DNA of 62,762 nucleotides, taken from positions 1-62,762 of the IMG/VR virus record IMGVR_UViG_3300037091_000423, one strand, 5' to 3'. Below are positions 15,489 to 23,812 of the stretch, in pieces (within the stretch, counting starts at the first letter, position 1; each line of letters begins with the position of its first letter). The position numbers and the translations under genes were made by a program. This DNA comes from a virus. The notes under the pieces are model-generated. The model was not told where the DNA came from. It ran no database searches and saw only the letters and a list, made by a program, of their open reading frames with translations.

Positions 15489-16369
15489 GGTTGTTTCATA
15501 AAACAATTAATATAAAAATCTGGCCAATATTTTTTCATCCAATTATTAACGTGCTGAGTAGGAATACCTATTATTTCAGATGCTTTTGAAACCCATCCAA
15601 ATTTGTTAAAATTAATGTTGGACGATTTTAATTGGTTTTTGATTTTATCTATAGCTTCTTTCTTTACTTCTAATTTATGTCGTCTCCTTTCTAATTTTTT
15701 GTTTTTTTTAGTTGGTGTAATCTCTATTATTCTGATTTTATTTATTTCATCTTGTTCAATTATAAATTCAGCCGATTTGTAGTTTTTTATTTTATTTATT
15801 AATTCGTCATAAGTTATTATACTATTTTTGTGTTTAGACATATTGTCTTTATGCAGAATAAGGCGGCAATTAGCTGGATGTCTCATAATCTCTGGTGGGA
15901 TATTATTTTTTAATCCATCATTAATTGAAAATAAGTGATCTCTGCTTACGCCATCTAAATTCTCTGGTTTCTTGCATCCTCCTCCGGGCGAATACATTTT
16001 ATATTTTTTCAATAGAGCTAAATCTTCATCACTACAATATTTTCTTACATCAAATCTAAATTTACATGCACCTTTGTAAATTTTACGATTCTCAAAATAT
16101 TCATTATCTCTTTTCTTTTTCTTGCCTCGAAGATTAGCAGCGCCTTTGGCCACACTGTCGTTTGTATATTTTGTTAGACCCTTATTCCAACCCGCTTGTC
16201 CGTATTTTTTAACTTTAGCCTCATACATTAATTTAGCTTTTTCTTTGCCAGAATCAATATAAGTATTTCTCTTGGGGTTTTCTTTGCACCACCTAACATG
16301 GTTCGCCCGAAGAGGCCAATCTAGATCGGATATACTTAAATTGCAAAACGGACAATATTCTATGTTCAT
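15467..16369 (-). CDS. HNH homing-type endonuclease, 300 aa
   Basis: N-terminal zinc finger CPFCNLSISD ... HVRWC, a NUMOD3-like GWNKGLTKYTNDS, then the HNH-type core SRDHLFSINDGLKNNIPPEI, HPANCRLI, HKDNMSKHK. C-terminal helix-turn-helix (WVSKASEIIGIPTQHVNNWM) for site recognition. Start ATG 16367-16369 chosen because AAGATAATT precedes it by two bases. Its stop TAG is inside tRNA-Arg(ACG). Confidence 0.82.
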   Translation of the reverse strand: MNIEYCPFCNLSISDLDWPLRANHVRWCKENPKRNTYIDSGKEKAKLMYEAKVKKYGQAGWNKGLTKYTNDSVAKGAANLRGKKKKRDNEYFENRKIYKGACKFRFDVRKYCSDEDLALLKKYKMYSPGGGCKKPENLDGVSRDHLFSINDGLKNNIPPEIMRHPANCRLILHKDNMSKHKNSIITYDELINKIKNYKSAEFIIEQDEINKIRIIEITPTKKNKKLERRRHKLEVKKEAIDKIKNQLKSSNINFNKFGWVSKASEIIGIPTQHVNNWMKKYWPDFYINCFMKQPRLSING

Positions 16370-16371
16370 GT

Positions 16372-16380
16372 AATTATCTT
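16372..16380 (-). promoter_or_regulatory. AAGATAATT start-site motif
   Basis: Two bases before ATG 16369 of the HNH gene; no ribosome site intervenes. Confidence 0.5.
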
Positions 16381-16430
16381 GTGGAAACAGTGTATTATCC
16401 AGTAGCGTTCGAATTATTTTTGAGATTGAG

Positions 16431-16640
16431 CTATGAGGGCTCGTTTCTATGATCTTTAAGTTTTTCCTCAAACAATATTTTAATCAGCCGGTGCACAATT
16501 TCTTCACTAGCTATTTTTTTAGAACCTGTCTTAATGAGGTCTTCTTCGTCGTGTATATGAAGATAATTTGGTCCCCATAACAGAGCTAAGCCTTTATCTC
16601 CGTCTTTTATAGTGTAGCCAAATGTGTCATAATATATCAT
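16431..16640 (-). CDS. Hypothetical protein, 69 aa
   Basis: Not recognised. Strand-rich N-terminus (YYDTFGYTIKDGDKGLALLWG) and the tail RLIKILFEEK shared with other small proteins. Overlaps the 3' end of the upstream HNH gene. Confidence 0.6.
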   Translation of the reverse strand: MIYYDTFGYTIKDGDKGLALLWGPNYLHIHDEEDLIKTGSKKIASEEIVHRLIKILFEEKLKDHRNEPS

Positions 16641-16914
16641 GTGTTTCTTTCCAATGCAATTTCCGATGACAATTTGAACATAGGACTGTGCAGTTCTCTA
16701 GCTCTCTCATTATTTCATCGTATGTAAACTTACTGATCATTGAGTTTAATTCGCCGTTCTTAATAGTGGAATCTTTGTGATGAAATTCGAGACAGGCAAT
16801 ATCTGCTTCGCCGCAAGTATGACATTTACTTTTGGACTTTATCTGCTTCAATTTTCGTCGGATCTTATCCTTGTCGTTCTTAACTTTCTTTCTTCCCACT
16901 ATAGTTTTTCGCAT
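16627..16914 (-). CDS. Small HNH nuclease, 95 aa
   Basis: CHTCGEADIACLEFHHKDST then CTVLCSNCHRKLHW: a complete short HNH core with two CxxC zinc pairs. N-terminal basic helix. Start overlaps the upstream stop (TGATG). Confidence 0.82.
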   Translation of the reverse strand: MRKTIVGRKKVKNDKDKIRRKLKQIKSKSKCHTCGEADIACLEFHHKDSTIKNGELNSMISKFTYDEIMRELENCTVLCSNCHRKLHWKETHDIL

Positions 16915-17084
16915 CAGAGATCAAGAATAATGTTATGTTTTTCAAAACATTCTTTTATCACGTTGTATTTGAATTCCTCGTTTCCTAAAATTTGGCGTAT
17001 GCCAGGTCCATTCTTTTTCCACTGTTCATAATAACCTTTGATTTGATTGAATATTTCACGAGCACTTTTACCTTCTATACCCAT
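16914..17084 (-). CDS. Hypothetical protein, 56 aa
   Basis: Small frame from ATG 17082-17084 to TGA 16914, overlapping both neighbours. Helical, Lys-rich (IFNQIKGYYEQWKKNGPGI). Plausible because it fills the space between two coupled genes. Confidence 0.5.
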   Translation of the reverse strand: MGIEGKSAREIFNQIKGYYEQWKKNGPGIRQILGNEEFKYNVIKECFEKHNIILDL

Positions 17085-17392
17085 CCAGTGTCTTCACTTG
17101 GATCCCAAGTCCTAATAGCGCTACCATCTAGATAGTCACCAAAAAAATGTTTTATCAAATAACGACGGTCTTTCCACAAAGGCTCGAACTCTTGTGCTTG
17201 ATATGATTTGTAATGAATTCTTATTGGCCGATTTGTCAAGAGTTCTTTACCAATTAAAAAGTTGCCTTTAATTTCATCAATCTTAAAGAGCATTATCATT
17301 AGGGCTCGATGACTACGATCGTCGTGTTGTCTATAATAGGTTTTGCCTTTTATCCATTTGAATTTTTCAGAACCCCATGAGTCTAATGACAT
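17075..17392 (-). CDS. SH3-like protein, 105 aa
   Basis: FKWIKGKTYYRQHDDRSHRA then strands (LMIMLFKIDEIKGNFLIG): recurrent SH3-like pattern. Directly downstream of tRNA-Ser(GGA); AGGTAAC precedes ATG 17390-17392. Function unknown. Confidence 0.65.
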   Translation of the reverse strand: MSLDSWGSEKFKWIKGKTYYRQHDDRSHRALMIMLFKIDEIKGNFLIGKELLTNRPIRIHYKSYQAQEFEPLWKDRRYLIKHFFGDYLDGSAIRTWDPSEDTGWV

Positions 17393-17404
17393 TTGTTACC
17401 TATA

Positions 17405-17497
17405 CGGAGAGTAGAGGATTCGAACCTCCGGACCGGGTTTTAAACCGATCACTCGCTTTCCAAGCGAGCGCCATAAACCAGACTAGGCGAACTCTCC
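17405..17497 (-). tRNA. tRNA-Ser(GGA)
   Basis: Acceptor GGAGAGT/ACTCTCC, anticodon arm CTCGC TTGGAAA GCGAG, long variable arm, T-arm GGAGG/CCTCT. Class II as expected. Confidence 0.93.
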
Positions 17498-17498
17498 A

Positions 17499-17780
17499 TT
17501 ATATATAAAATCTCTTATCTCCTAATTCTTTAGCGTGAATAAATATATCTCTAACGACATCATGAGCTTGTGTGAAGAGAGGCTTCCAACCCATACTCGT
17601 AAGCAGCTCTTCTGTGACTGAAAAAATTCCTTTCTTTGAAGTCTCAGTAAAGTCTATCACAGTTCGGTGACTAAACCATATGCCCTGTATTTTTACAATC
17701 TTAATTATATCCCAGTATATATTTCCACCTGCGTTTCTTGGTTTATATCGATAAAAATAATCACCTTTCTTTATGTCCAT
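17499..17780 (-). CDS. SH3-like protein, 93 aa
   Basis: MDIKKGDYFYRYKPRNAGGN then WDIIKIVKIQGIWF. Start set by AAGATAAAT four bases upstream of ATG. Stop lies two bases before tRNA-Ser(GGA). Function unknown. Confidence 0.68.
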   Translation of the reverse strand: MDIKKGDYFYRYKPRNAGGNIYWDIIKIVKIQGIWFSHRTVIDFTETSKKGIFSVTEELLTSMGWKPLFTQAHDVVRDIFIHAKELGDKRFYI

Positions 17781-17784
17781 CTCT

Positions 17785-17793
17785 ATTTATCTT
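17785..17793 (-). promoter_or_regulatory. AAGATAAAT start-site motif
   Basis: Before ATG of 17499-17780, inside the 3' end of the upstream gene. Confidence 0.5.
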
Positions 17794-18098
17794 GTCCTCC
17801 TGAACCACCTAAAGATGAACTTTATGCACTCTTCTTTATCGGGCATCTCCTTAACAGTTTTCCATTCTGATTTTTTCCACCCTATTTCATATTTAGCCCC
17901 TTTCTTTGATATGACACGGTCATATACATTGTGCCACTCTGAACTCGTCACATAGTTTTCTACTTTTTTAGGATCTATTGTGGAATATGTAAAGACCCAA
18001 TTACCAACTAAGTAATAGTATTCTGTCCGAAAATACTCAGCTGTCTTGTCATGAAGGTGCGACCTTACAATGTCGCGTTGCATTACTTTTACCGCCAT
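17787..18098 (-). CDS. Hypothetical protein, 103 aa
   Basis: Not recognised. Strand-rich (TEYYYLVGNWVFTYSTIDPK) and ends ECIKFIFRWFRRTR, the recurrent tail. Overlaps the upstream gene by 10 bases. Confidence 0.62.
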   Translation of the reverse strand: MAVKVMQRDIVRSHLHDKTAEYFRTEYYYLVGNWVFTYSTIDPKKVENYVTSSEWHNVYDRVISKKGAKYEIGWKKSEWKTVKEMPDKEECIKFIFRWFRRTR

Positions 18099-18328
18099 AT
18101 GAATTTTACTAGACCTTCTTTATCAATTATGTTGTTTGGCGATATTTCTTTACCTTCAGGTCTAGTACCAAATTTACGCTCATATTGATACTTACGATGT
18201 GCTTTAGAGTAGACAAATATTTTATCACCTATAGTGTAGCGATATTCTGTATCTATAACTTCTAGCTCTTCTTTATCGCCAATTTTTATAGGCGATATTA
18301 TTGCGTGTCTGTTTAAATAGACTTTCAT
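18089..18328 (-). CDS. Hypothetical protein, 79 aa
   Basis: Not recognised. Similar layout to its neighbour (EYRYTIGDKIFVYSKAHRKY; tail GLVKFIWR), so the two are probably paralogues. ATGA overlap with 18325-18612. Confidence 0.62.
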   Translation of the reverse strand: MKVYLNRHAIISPIKIGDKEELEVIDTEYRYTIGDKIFVYSKAHRKYQYERKFGTRPEGKEISPNNIIDKEGLVKFIWR

Positions 18329-18612
18329 TTGGGTGCTGGACCTATATCGTTATCGCTTATGAATATAGCATCTATTATGGTATGAAGCTCTTCTGGTTTA
18401 GCCGTATGTTTGTTGTCGATCAAACTTAAATGGCCCTTCTCAATTTTATACGTAAGGGAACCAGTTGGTTTATCGACCTCATATTTATATGAGTCTGATT
18501 TGAAAGTACAAGTAAATTCAATCGTTAAAACTTTACTCTTACCAGCTGAAATTTGAGCGTACATATAAGCTTTACTATATTTTGGCGTGACTGGTCGATA
18601 AACTATTTTCAT
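18325..18612 (-). CDS. Hypothetical protein, 95 aa
   Basis: Not recognised. Beta-rich throughout; C-terminal LHTIIDAIFISDND resembles the shared tail. ATGA overlaps on both sides. Confidence 0.62.
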   Translation of the reverse strand: MKIVYRPVTPKYSKAYMYAQISAGKSKVLTIEFTCTFKSDSYKYEVDKPTGSLTYKIEKGHLSLIDNKHTAKPEELHTIIDAIFISDNDIGPAPK

Positions 18613-18983
18613 TGAAATATTAGTTTTACGAATTTGTGGCGACTTTTGTTGACTCTATAGTAAGGCTTGTCTTCAATGTCTCTTTCTAGAACATAGCCGC
18701 CAAACATGTAGCAAATCATCGTGACTATTTCAACGGCTCTACCATAAGCGCCAAAGCTTGACCAAGTGCCTTTAGCATTAGGCGGTATCCCATCATCAGT
18801 CCCTCTAGTAAAATAAAAGTCGCTGAGATGAAGCATTCGATCATCATTGTCTTTGTATTTGAAATAGACAGAATTAGAATCATCGCCCGATTTGACTTTA
18901 GCTGTTGGGTCCCACATTTTTATGAGCTTAATGACTTGTTCGCGATTGACATTTGAGAAGAGTGCTTTTGTATCTGTGCCCAT
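18609..18983 (-). CDS. Hypothetical protein, 124 aa
   Basis: Not recognised. First gene of the 17.8-19.0 kb cluster, with AAGATAATT two bases before ATG. Ends KFVKLIFQ. A hydrophobic helix (AVEIVTMICYMFGGYVL) may be buried rather than membrane. Confidence 0.65.
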   Translation of the reverse strand: MGTDTKALFSNVNREQVIKLIKMWDPTAKVKSGDDSNSVYFKYKDNDDRMLHLSDFYFTRGTDDGIPPNAKGTWSSFGAYGRAVEIVTMICYMFGGYVLERDIEDKPYYRVNKSRHKFVKLIFQ

Positions 18984-18985
18984 TT

Positions 18986-18994
18986 AATTATCTT
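18986..18994 (-). promoter_or_regulatory. AAGATAATT start-site motif
   Basis: Between tRNA-Ser(CGA) and the gene cluster 18983-17499; two bases before the ATG. Confidence 0.5.
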
Positions 18995-19003
18995 GAGCTT
19001 TGA

Positions 19004-19088
19004 CGGAGCCAGGGAGACTTGAACTCCCGAGAGATTTTACCTCCAGCCGTTTTCGAAACGGGTTCCTCGACCAAGCCGGACTAGCTCC
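19004..19088 (-). tRNA. tRNA-Ser(CGA)
   Basis: Acceptor GGAGCTA/TGGCTCC, anticodon loop TTCGAAA, long variable arm, T-arm GGGAG/CTCCC. The anticodon stem has one C-C mismatch at its base. Confidence 0.88.
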
Positions 19089-19415
19089 TTATTTATCTTT
19101 GGCAAACTTAGGATCTTTGAGATAGGAATCGGGTATTAGAATACTCTTGAAAGATCCCACTGGCGGTAACTCATTGAGAGGGATCCATAAAACATCATCA
19201 TCGCCTAAGAATCCTTCATAGTCTGAAAACACGTGATCAGTGTATTTTTTACCATCACCAAGATAATCAGACTCGTCATATTCACTAATACTAAATCCAG
19301 TATAGAAGAAATAGATCAAACAAATTTGACCCGGAGTTGGCCAATTCCAATTAGCGGGGCCATTTCCTGCGTTACTTCGTCGCCAAGGAATTTCAATCTT
19401 TTTGTCAAACATCAC
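19089..19415 (-). CDS. SH3-like protein, 108 aa
   Basis: WPTPGQICLIYFFYTGFSIS and an acidic centre. Start overlaps the AAA gene stop (ATGA); its own TAA touches the 5' end of tRNA-Ser(CGA). Function unknown. Confidence 0.65.
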   Translation of the reverse strand: MMFDKKIEIPWRRSNAGNGPANWNWPTPGQICLIYFFYTGFSISEYDESDYLGDGKKYTDHVFSDYEGFLGDDDVLWIPLNELPPVGSFKSILIPDSYLKDPKFAKDK

Positions 19416-20488
19416 GACTCTTTTCTAGCTGGTAGTGCTTTTCTAACTGGTATAAAGAAGTCATCAGATCCATCTTTTAACCTCTTTGGTCTGGGCTTAT
19501 CATCATCGTCGTCATTACCAAAACCAATTTCACCCTCTGATTCTGAGGTAGGTGGCGCTTTCTTGATAAGGTTGTTGATTTCTTTTACAGCCGTATGGAA
19601 TTCTATTCCAAGAGCTTTGATCGAAATAACTAGCTCTGTCATACCAGCGAAGGAGAAACCTTCGCTTGCCTTAACCCATTTATCAATATCTTCAGTTATA
19701 CCAAGCTTCTTAGTGAAAAATTCTTGTCGTATTGAAGCACTGGGAGGATTGATCTTAATGCGTCTATCAAACCTTCTCGGCCTTGCCACGATCCTCTTAT
19801 CAAGTCGCTCAGGATAATTGGTGGTGGCAATATTGAGAATATCATCAGCCTGTGATTCGCCATCTAAAAATGATAGGACACCATTCTCGCCATGCTTGGC
19901 TATAATAGCATCAATATCTTCAAAGACACATACGATGTGTTTATGTGGCTCGATATGACGAATGATCTTTACTTCTTCTGAAAGCATTTTGGGATGATCA
20001 CAAAATAAAACTATACCGCCGCGTTTGATGATCTTATTAATGATCAAATAAATGATTCCAGATTTACCACAGCCAGCTTTGCCGTAGAAAAGATATCCTC
20101 GCCTATGCAAGAATCCATAATGTTGGAATATCTCTTTTGCACCCCAGAATGTTTCAATTTCTGAAAGAATTTGATCGGTAATTGAGTCTTTGAATTCAAT
20201 AAGCTCATCGGAATTGACATCTTCTTTTCGAAGATATATAGTGCCATGGTTATCTTCGAAGAGACTATAAGCTGATGGATCTAAAGCTTTCTGTGTGCGC
20301 CCAGTATGTGTATAAACACCGTCCCCAAGATTAGTCCACTGAATATAATTAAAAGATTTTTTCGGAGAGTCTTCTGCTACACCGCAAGGTGAGGGAGCTT
20401 GTTTTCCCTCATCTCCGTCTTCTCTTAGTTCTGTCCCGAAATTATCTAACGTGTCTTCTACTGTCTCGACTATTTCGTTCTCATCCAT
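19412..20488 (-). CDS. AAA+ ATPase, 358 aa
   Basis: Walker A GKAGCGKS (136-143), Walker B FEDID (about 189-193), sensor region IATTNYPERLDKRI with the arginine pair RPRRFDRR that acts as finger. The closest layout I know is the BCS1/FtsH-like clade that follows RGYLFYGKAGCGKS. N-terminal region is acidic; C-terminus is Asp- and Lys-rich. A protein unfoldase or complex remodeller; target unknown. AAGGTGATAAT precedes ATG. Confidence 0.88.
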   Translation of the reverse strand: MDENEIVETVEDTLDNFGTELREDGDEGKQAPSPCGVAEDSPKKSFNYIQWTNLGDGVYTHTGRTQKALDPSAYSLFEDNHGTIYLRKEDVNSDELIEFKDSITDQILSEIETFWGAKEIFQHYGFLHRRGYLFYGKAGCGKSGIIYLIINKIIKRGGIVLFCDHPKMLSEEVKIIRHIEPHKHIVCVFEDIDAIIAKHGENGVLSFLDGESQADDILNIATTNYPERLDKRIVARPRRFDRRIKINPPSASIRQEFFTKKLGITEDIDKWVKASEGFSFAGMTELVISIKALGIEFHTAVKEINNLIKKAPPTSESEGEIGFGNDDDDDKPRPKRLKDGSDDFFIPVRKALPARKES

Positions 20489-20511
20489 ATTATCACCTTC
20501 ATAATATTATC

Positions 20512-20603
20512 CGGGATGACCGGGACTCGAACCCGGAAGCGTTCCTGATTAGGCCCGCTGGAAGATTAGCAATCTTCTCCGCTACCAATTACGGCATCAC
20601 CCC
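20512..20603 (-). tRNA. tRNA-Ser(GCT)
   Basis: Acceptor GGGGTGA/TCATCCC, anticodon arm GAAGA TTGCTAA TCTTC, long variable arm, T-arm CCGGG/CCCGG. The upstream nuclease ORF stops with the TAA of its anticodon loop. Confidence 0.92.
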
Positions 20604-21285
20604 ATTTGTGTTCAAAAAGGTCTTTTATTGTAAACAGACCTTTTCTTATCATTTTTATTTCTGGTCTTTTCAATACTATCAAATTATGCGGAAAGCTTTT
20701 CCACTTACATCTATCTCTTTCTGTTTCGTATCCTTTTACCTCTACATAAACATCATCTATTAAAAAATCGGGTTTATATTTTCTGTGAATTCCTGCCTCG
20801 TCGATATAATCAAATCTCTGCTTGTTTCTTGAGAAACTTATATTACTCTTGTCGGCCCATTCACAAAAAGTTAGTTCCCAACTTCCATCTACTGTAAAAT
20901 CTCTATATTTGTATTTTGGGGCTCGGCCAGCCTTAGGATCCCATCCGTTTTCATATCGTCTTTGTATATTAAATCTTGCTCGCTCAGATTGAAGTTTTTT
21001 GTTTTCAGGACTTACTTTGTCCCAGCTATTATTAAGAGTCCCATTTTTTATTCTAGACCTAAGAATTCTGTTTTTGTAATCAGAGTCATTAAGATATCTA
21101 TTTTTAATCCCTTCAGAGATTCTCTTAGAAAATTCTTTTGAGCCTCGCTTACATCCATAAGTGTGAACAACTAGTCTTCGAGGACCTTGGCCTGTGCAGT
21201 AAGATAAATGCTTTTGTCGGCTACTTTTTATTTCCTGATTACATTTAGGGCAAATAAATTTTTCGCATATTCTTTTGTGATGCAT
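20566..21285 (-). CDS. PD-(D/E)XK homing-type endonuclease, 239 aa
   Basis: N-terminal zinc finger (CPKCNQEIKS ... CTG), NUMOD3-like repeats, and KYKPDFLIDDVYVEVKGYET (D, then E-x-K) near residue 185. This layout matches phage/intron nucleases with a PD-(D/E)XK core. ATG 21283-21285 is used; TTG two codons upstream is possible. The last 12 residues are encoded inside tRNA-Ser(GCT). Confidence 0.78.
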   Translation of the reverse strand: MHHKRICEKFICPKCNQEIKSSRQKHLSYCTGQGPRRLVVHTYGCKRGSKEFSKRISEGIKNRYLNDSDYKNRILRSRIKNGTLNNSWDKVSPENKKLQSERARFNIQRRYENGWDPKAGRAPKYKYRDFTVDGSWELTFCEWADKSNISFSRNKQRFDYIDEAGIHRKYKPDFLIDDVYVEVKGYETERDRCKWKSFPHNLIVLKRPEIKMIRKGLFTIKDLFEHKWGDAVIGSGEDC

Positions 21286-21302
21286 TGGCAATGGAGAAAG
21301 TG

Positions 21303-21536
21303 CTACTTCTTTCCAACAACGTAGAAAGAAGTATGCATTGGTGTATCTTTGGGCCGTCCATCAGTTAAAGTATAGTGTTCGTTTCCTAAATCTTTAGGGC
21401 TCATCAAATAGATTTCTTTGTAGCCCTTTTTCGTAAATACTTCTTTCCAATGTTGGAATTTAGCTATGAACTCATCAATCGTGCCGTTAGCGATTACCCA
21501 ATTTTCCCAAAGAACTTCATATGTATCGTTATCCAT
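21303..21536 (-). CDS. Hypothetical protein, 77 aa
   Basis: Not recognised. Starts two bases after the 3' end of tRNA-Ser(TGA). Helix then strands (KEIYLMSPKDLGNEHYTL). Confidence 0.6.
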   Translation of the reverse strand: MDNDTYEVLWENWVIANGTIDEFIAKFQHWKEVFTKKGYKEIYLMSPKDLGNEHYTLTDGRPKDTPMHTSFYVVGKK

Positions 21537-21537
21537 A

Positions 21538-21624
21538 CAGAGAGTGAGGGATTTGAACCCCCGTGGCTGTTACACCCATCCGCTTTCAGGGCGGCGACGA
21601 TTAACCGAACTCCGTCAACTCTCT
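21538..21624 (-). tRNA. tRNA-Ser(TGA)
   Basis: Acceptor AGAGAGT/ACTCTCT, anticodon loop CCTGAAA (C at position 33 instead of U), stem CCGC/GCGG with a mismatched base pair, T-arm GGGGG/TCCCT-type. Class II. Confidence 0.85.
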
Positions 21625-21956
21625 ATTTTCTTCTTCATCTTCCCAATTATCTTATCTGCTTTAAATATACACTCAATCAAAACACGATTCGGATCTTTAG
21701 TGCTCAACGAATACTCAGCATCTTCATAACCAATAGAATACCATGAATTCGAGGTTATGAATCTGTTGAGGACAAGAGTTTTGAATTTTGTATCAAAGGC
21801 GTGTTCAAAAGTATGAACCTGTATTGTGTCGTCTTCGTAAGCATGTGAAGGTTCAGACGTGGAATAGTCTTTAATAATCCACATGAAATCCGTCGGCCCA
21901 AAGCTACTCGACTCATAGAACTCGCCAGGTTTAACTCCATTGAAAGTGAATCCCAT
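21615..21956 (-). CDS. SH3-like protein, 113 aa
   Basis: FNGVKPGEFYESSSFGPTDF, strands, then tail VLIECIFKADKIIGKMKKK. AAGATAAAC precedes ATG by three bases. Stop TGA is inside the acceptor of tRNA-Ser(TGA). Confidence 0.66.
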   Translation of the reverse strand: MGFTFNGVKPGEFYESSSFGPTDFMWIIKDYSTSEPSHAYEDDTIQVHTFEHAFDTKFKTLVLNRFITSNSWYSIGYEDAEYSLSTKDPNRVLIECIFKADKIIGKMKKKIES

Positions 21957-21959
21957 AGA

Positions 21960-21968
21960 GTTTATCTT
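21960..21968 (-). promoter_or_regulatory. AAGATAAAC start-site motif
   Basis: Three bases before ATG 21956. Confidence 0.45.
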
Positions 21969-22183
21969 GAAACTTTTACTTCCTTACTTAGGGCCCAGTA
22001 ATGGACATCACCTACGCCCATGGCATCTTCAGCCATGCTGTTCCAAAAGCCGTTATCACTAGGATCCCACCAAGCCGTCCGAAGTTCGAGGTCCTTGTTG
22101 ACAAGAACATAGCAAAACTGAACTTTTTTACCAGGCTGAACATCGCTGATGTCGTGGAAATCTATTGTGAAAGTTTTTGTCAT
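21962..22183 (-). CDS. Hypothetical protein, 73 aa
   Basis: Not recognised. VQPGKKVQFCYVLVNKDLEL fits the SH3-like opening. ATGA overlap with the small gene upstream. Confidence 0.6.
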   Translation of the reverse strand: MTKTFTIDFHDISDVQPGKKVQFCYVLVNKDLELRTAWWDPSDNGFWNSMAEDAMGVGDVHYWALSKEVKVSR

Positions 22184-22335
22184 CTTTCGTTGCGCTTTCG
22201 ATCTTCTTCTTCATGGATCCTCCTGCGCCTTCTCTGATCTTCTTCGTCCTGCATCCGCTGGTTGTGCAACATCATTTGCATACTGTTATTTGCCATTATG
22301 ATTGGCAGGATTGACATTATCGGGTTGAATACCAT
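22180..22335 (-). CDS. Small protein with hydrophobic N-terminus and charged tail, 51 aa
   Basis: AAAGGA seven bases before ATG 22333-22335. Residues 1-15 are hydrophobic (FNPIMSILPIIM); the rest is Met/Gln then dense Arg/Glu (QRRRRRIHEEEDRKRNER). The overlap with the next start supports it. Possible membrane-peripheral peptide. Confidence 0.6.
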   Translation of the reverse strand: MVFNPIMSILPIIMANNSMQMMLHNQRMQDEEDQRRRRRIHEEEDRKRNER

Positions 22336-22346
22336 GTTGCTATCCT

Positions 22347-22583
22347 TTACCCAGGCAACCTATTGCATTTTCTGCCGAGAGGGAAACGATTGCCGTTTGC
22401 TTTCCGAAAAGCTTTGACCGTCATGATTGGACCGAAGCTAAATCTGGTAGCATCGAACTTACCTGTGCATTTTGCTTCAGCCTCAGCCGAGGATTTGGCG
22501 AAGGTCGTCATCCATTCATCATTGTTGGTGTTGACGAAATTCTTTAGCCACACGACATATTTGATGGGCCTCTTTTTTGCCAT
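22347..22583 (-). CDS. Hypothetical basic protein, 78 aa
   Basis: AGGAG before ATG. VVWLKNFVNTNNDEWMTTFA then helix SAEAEAKC. Codons are more GC-rich than the small AT-rich genes nearby. Function unknown. Confidence 0.65.
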   Translation of the reverse strand: MAKKRPIKYVVWLKNFVNTNNDEWMTTFAKSSAEAEAKCTGKFDATRFSFGPIMTVKAFRKANGNRFPLGRKCNRLPG

Positions 22584-22616
22584 TATGATTTCTCCTCAAA
22601 AAGAATTATGCCTTAT

Positions 22617-22913
22617 TCATTCATTGATCACTTGACGCCCGCCTTTACCTAGAGGCCCAGAAGTTCGTCTGTCCCGAAATTTAATTAGGTCAAAACTGAC
22701 AGCCTCAAGTTCTTCGAGAACTTTTATGACTGTGTGTTTCCAGACTTCGGCGAGGTAAAGCCAGTTGTCTATAGACCAAATGACCCAAGAATATTCTTGG
22801 GCATTGGGTAAATCTTTGTATTGTTGAAGGATGGCCTCGGCATGTGCGATTGCCGAGGCCCAGCGGTCTTCGTTCAGGCGATCTTCGCCATTGTCGGAAG
22901 ACAAGTAGAGCAT
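22617..22913 (-). CDS. Hypothetical protein, 98 aa
   Basis: The frame opens at 22940, but ATG 22911-22913 is the first with any ribosome site (AGCAGGT) and reduces the overlap with the zinc-ribbon gene. Trp-rich helices (NAQEYSWVIWSIDNWLYLAE). Function unknown. Confidence 0.55.
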   Translation of the reverse strand: MLYLSSDNGEDRLNEDRWASAIAHAEAILQQYKDLPNAQEYSWVIWSIDNWLYLAEVWKHTVIKVLEELEAVSFDLIKFRDRRTSGPLGKGGRQVINE

Positions 22914-23080
22914 ACCTGCTTGACGGCAGCGATCTCCCAACCCTGTCCACCCTTGTCGATCGTCTTACCGTCAGGACCGAACCGCTCCGGATAAGACTTC
23001 GGCCTCTTGCTTGTGATGACCAACTCCGGCTTTGCGCCAACCTTCTGCGCCCTGCCACAAACTCCGCACCTGTAAGACAT
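22874..23080 (-). CDS. Zinc-ribbon protein, 68 aa
   Basis: AAAGGAG before ATG 23078-23080. CGVC (about 5-8) and CSTC (about 58-61) with a basic loop between. Probably a structural zinc ribbon. The longer frame to 23152 has no ribosome site. Confidence 0.72.
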   Translation of the reverse strand: MSYRCGVCGRAQKVGAKPELVITSKRPKSYPERFGPDGKTIDKGGQGWEIAAVKQVCSTCLPTMAKIA

Positions 23081-23091
23081 AAAGTCTCCTT

Positions 23092-23784
23092 TCAGTTGTA
23101 AGCATCGACTCCTGGTGTCAGTTGATTCTTGACCAATCTTTTGTATAGCCAATGATCGTCTTCTTCAAGCTGCTTCATGAACTCGGGTCGAACTAGTTTG
23201 CCCCTCATTTGTTTGACAGCATTCTTTACAACTATGCCTTCCATGGTCACAGTAGTTGAAACTTTTGAAGGCCCAATCAGTTTTTCCAATTGATGAAGAT
23301 GTTCGTTTTCATCGCCTTCAAGGCGACCGTAATAAAGCATTGGGACATGCTGAAGTTCTAGCTCGGAGCAAAGATCCAGTCTATCATTCGTGTCCAAATA
23401 TTCCTTGCCAGTCCAAACATCGAAGACCAAGAAATAAGATGGCAAGTGATCATAGAAAATATTGTGCTTGGCGTAGGTTAGCTCACCGTAGATGATCCAA
23501 TTTTCTGGAATGCTAAGAATCTTGTCCTCGTTGGCCCGAGCCCAGCTCCAGAAAAAAGAAAACTGAGGATGTTGCTGTGTTGCAATACCTCTCCTCTTCT
23601 GAAGTGTCCACTCGGAACCTTCACCACGAAGAATTGCCGTGTTAGCGCCATCAACTTTTTCAGTGATCTCAAGCGTCCCTCTGAGAAGCACTTTCTGATC
23701 TTTATCAGACAGCGTCAGTTTGCCTGGCACTCGGTAGTTGGGCGTAGTTATGCGGAATGTTTTTTCATAGCCGCGTAATGACAT
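23092..23784 (-). CDS. ATP-dependent RNA ligase (Rnl2/nucleotidyltransferase type), 230 aa
   Basis: Adenylation motif I KVDGAN at 43-48 (Lys43 nucleophile), motif III IIYGELT near 98-103, motif IV MEGIVVK at 181-187, motif V KLVRPEF near 196-202. Length fits the Rnl2-like small RNA ligases. Seals nicked RNA with ATP; in phages it repairs tRNAs cut by host anticodon nucleases. A DNA ligase role is less likely without an OB domain. Fits the RNA-centred gene set here. Confidence 0.85.
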   Translation of the reverse strand: MSLRGYEKTFRITTPNYRVPGKLTLSDKDQKVLLRGTLEITEKVDGANTAILRGEGSEWTLQKRRGIATQQHPQFSFFWSWARANEDKILSIPENWIIYGELTYAKHNIFYDHLPSYFLVFDVWTGKEYLDTNDRLDLCSELELQHVPMLYYGRLEGDENEHLHQLEKLIGPSKVSTTVTMEGIVVKNAVKQMRGKLVRPEFMKQLEEDDHWLYKRLVKNQLTPGVDAYN

Positions 23785-23812
23785 GTAGAAATCTTAAGTC
23801 GTTGTCGAAAGT

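Noticed and set aside
19233-19817. 194-codon plus-strand ORF
   Set aside because: Antisense shadow of the AAA ATPase and the gene after it, no ribosome site.
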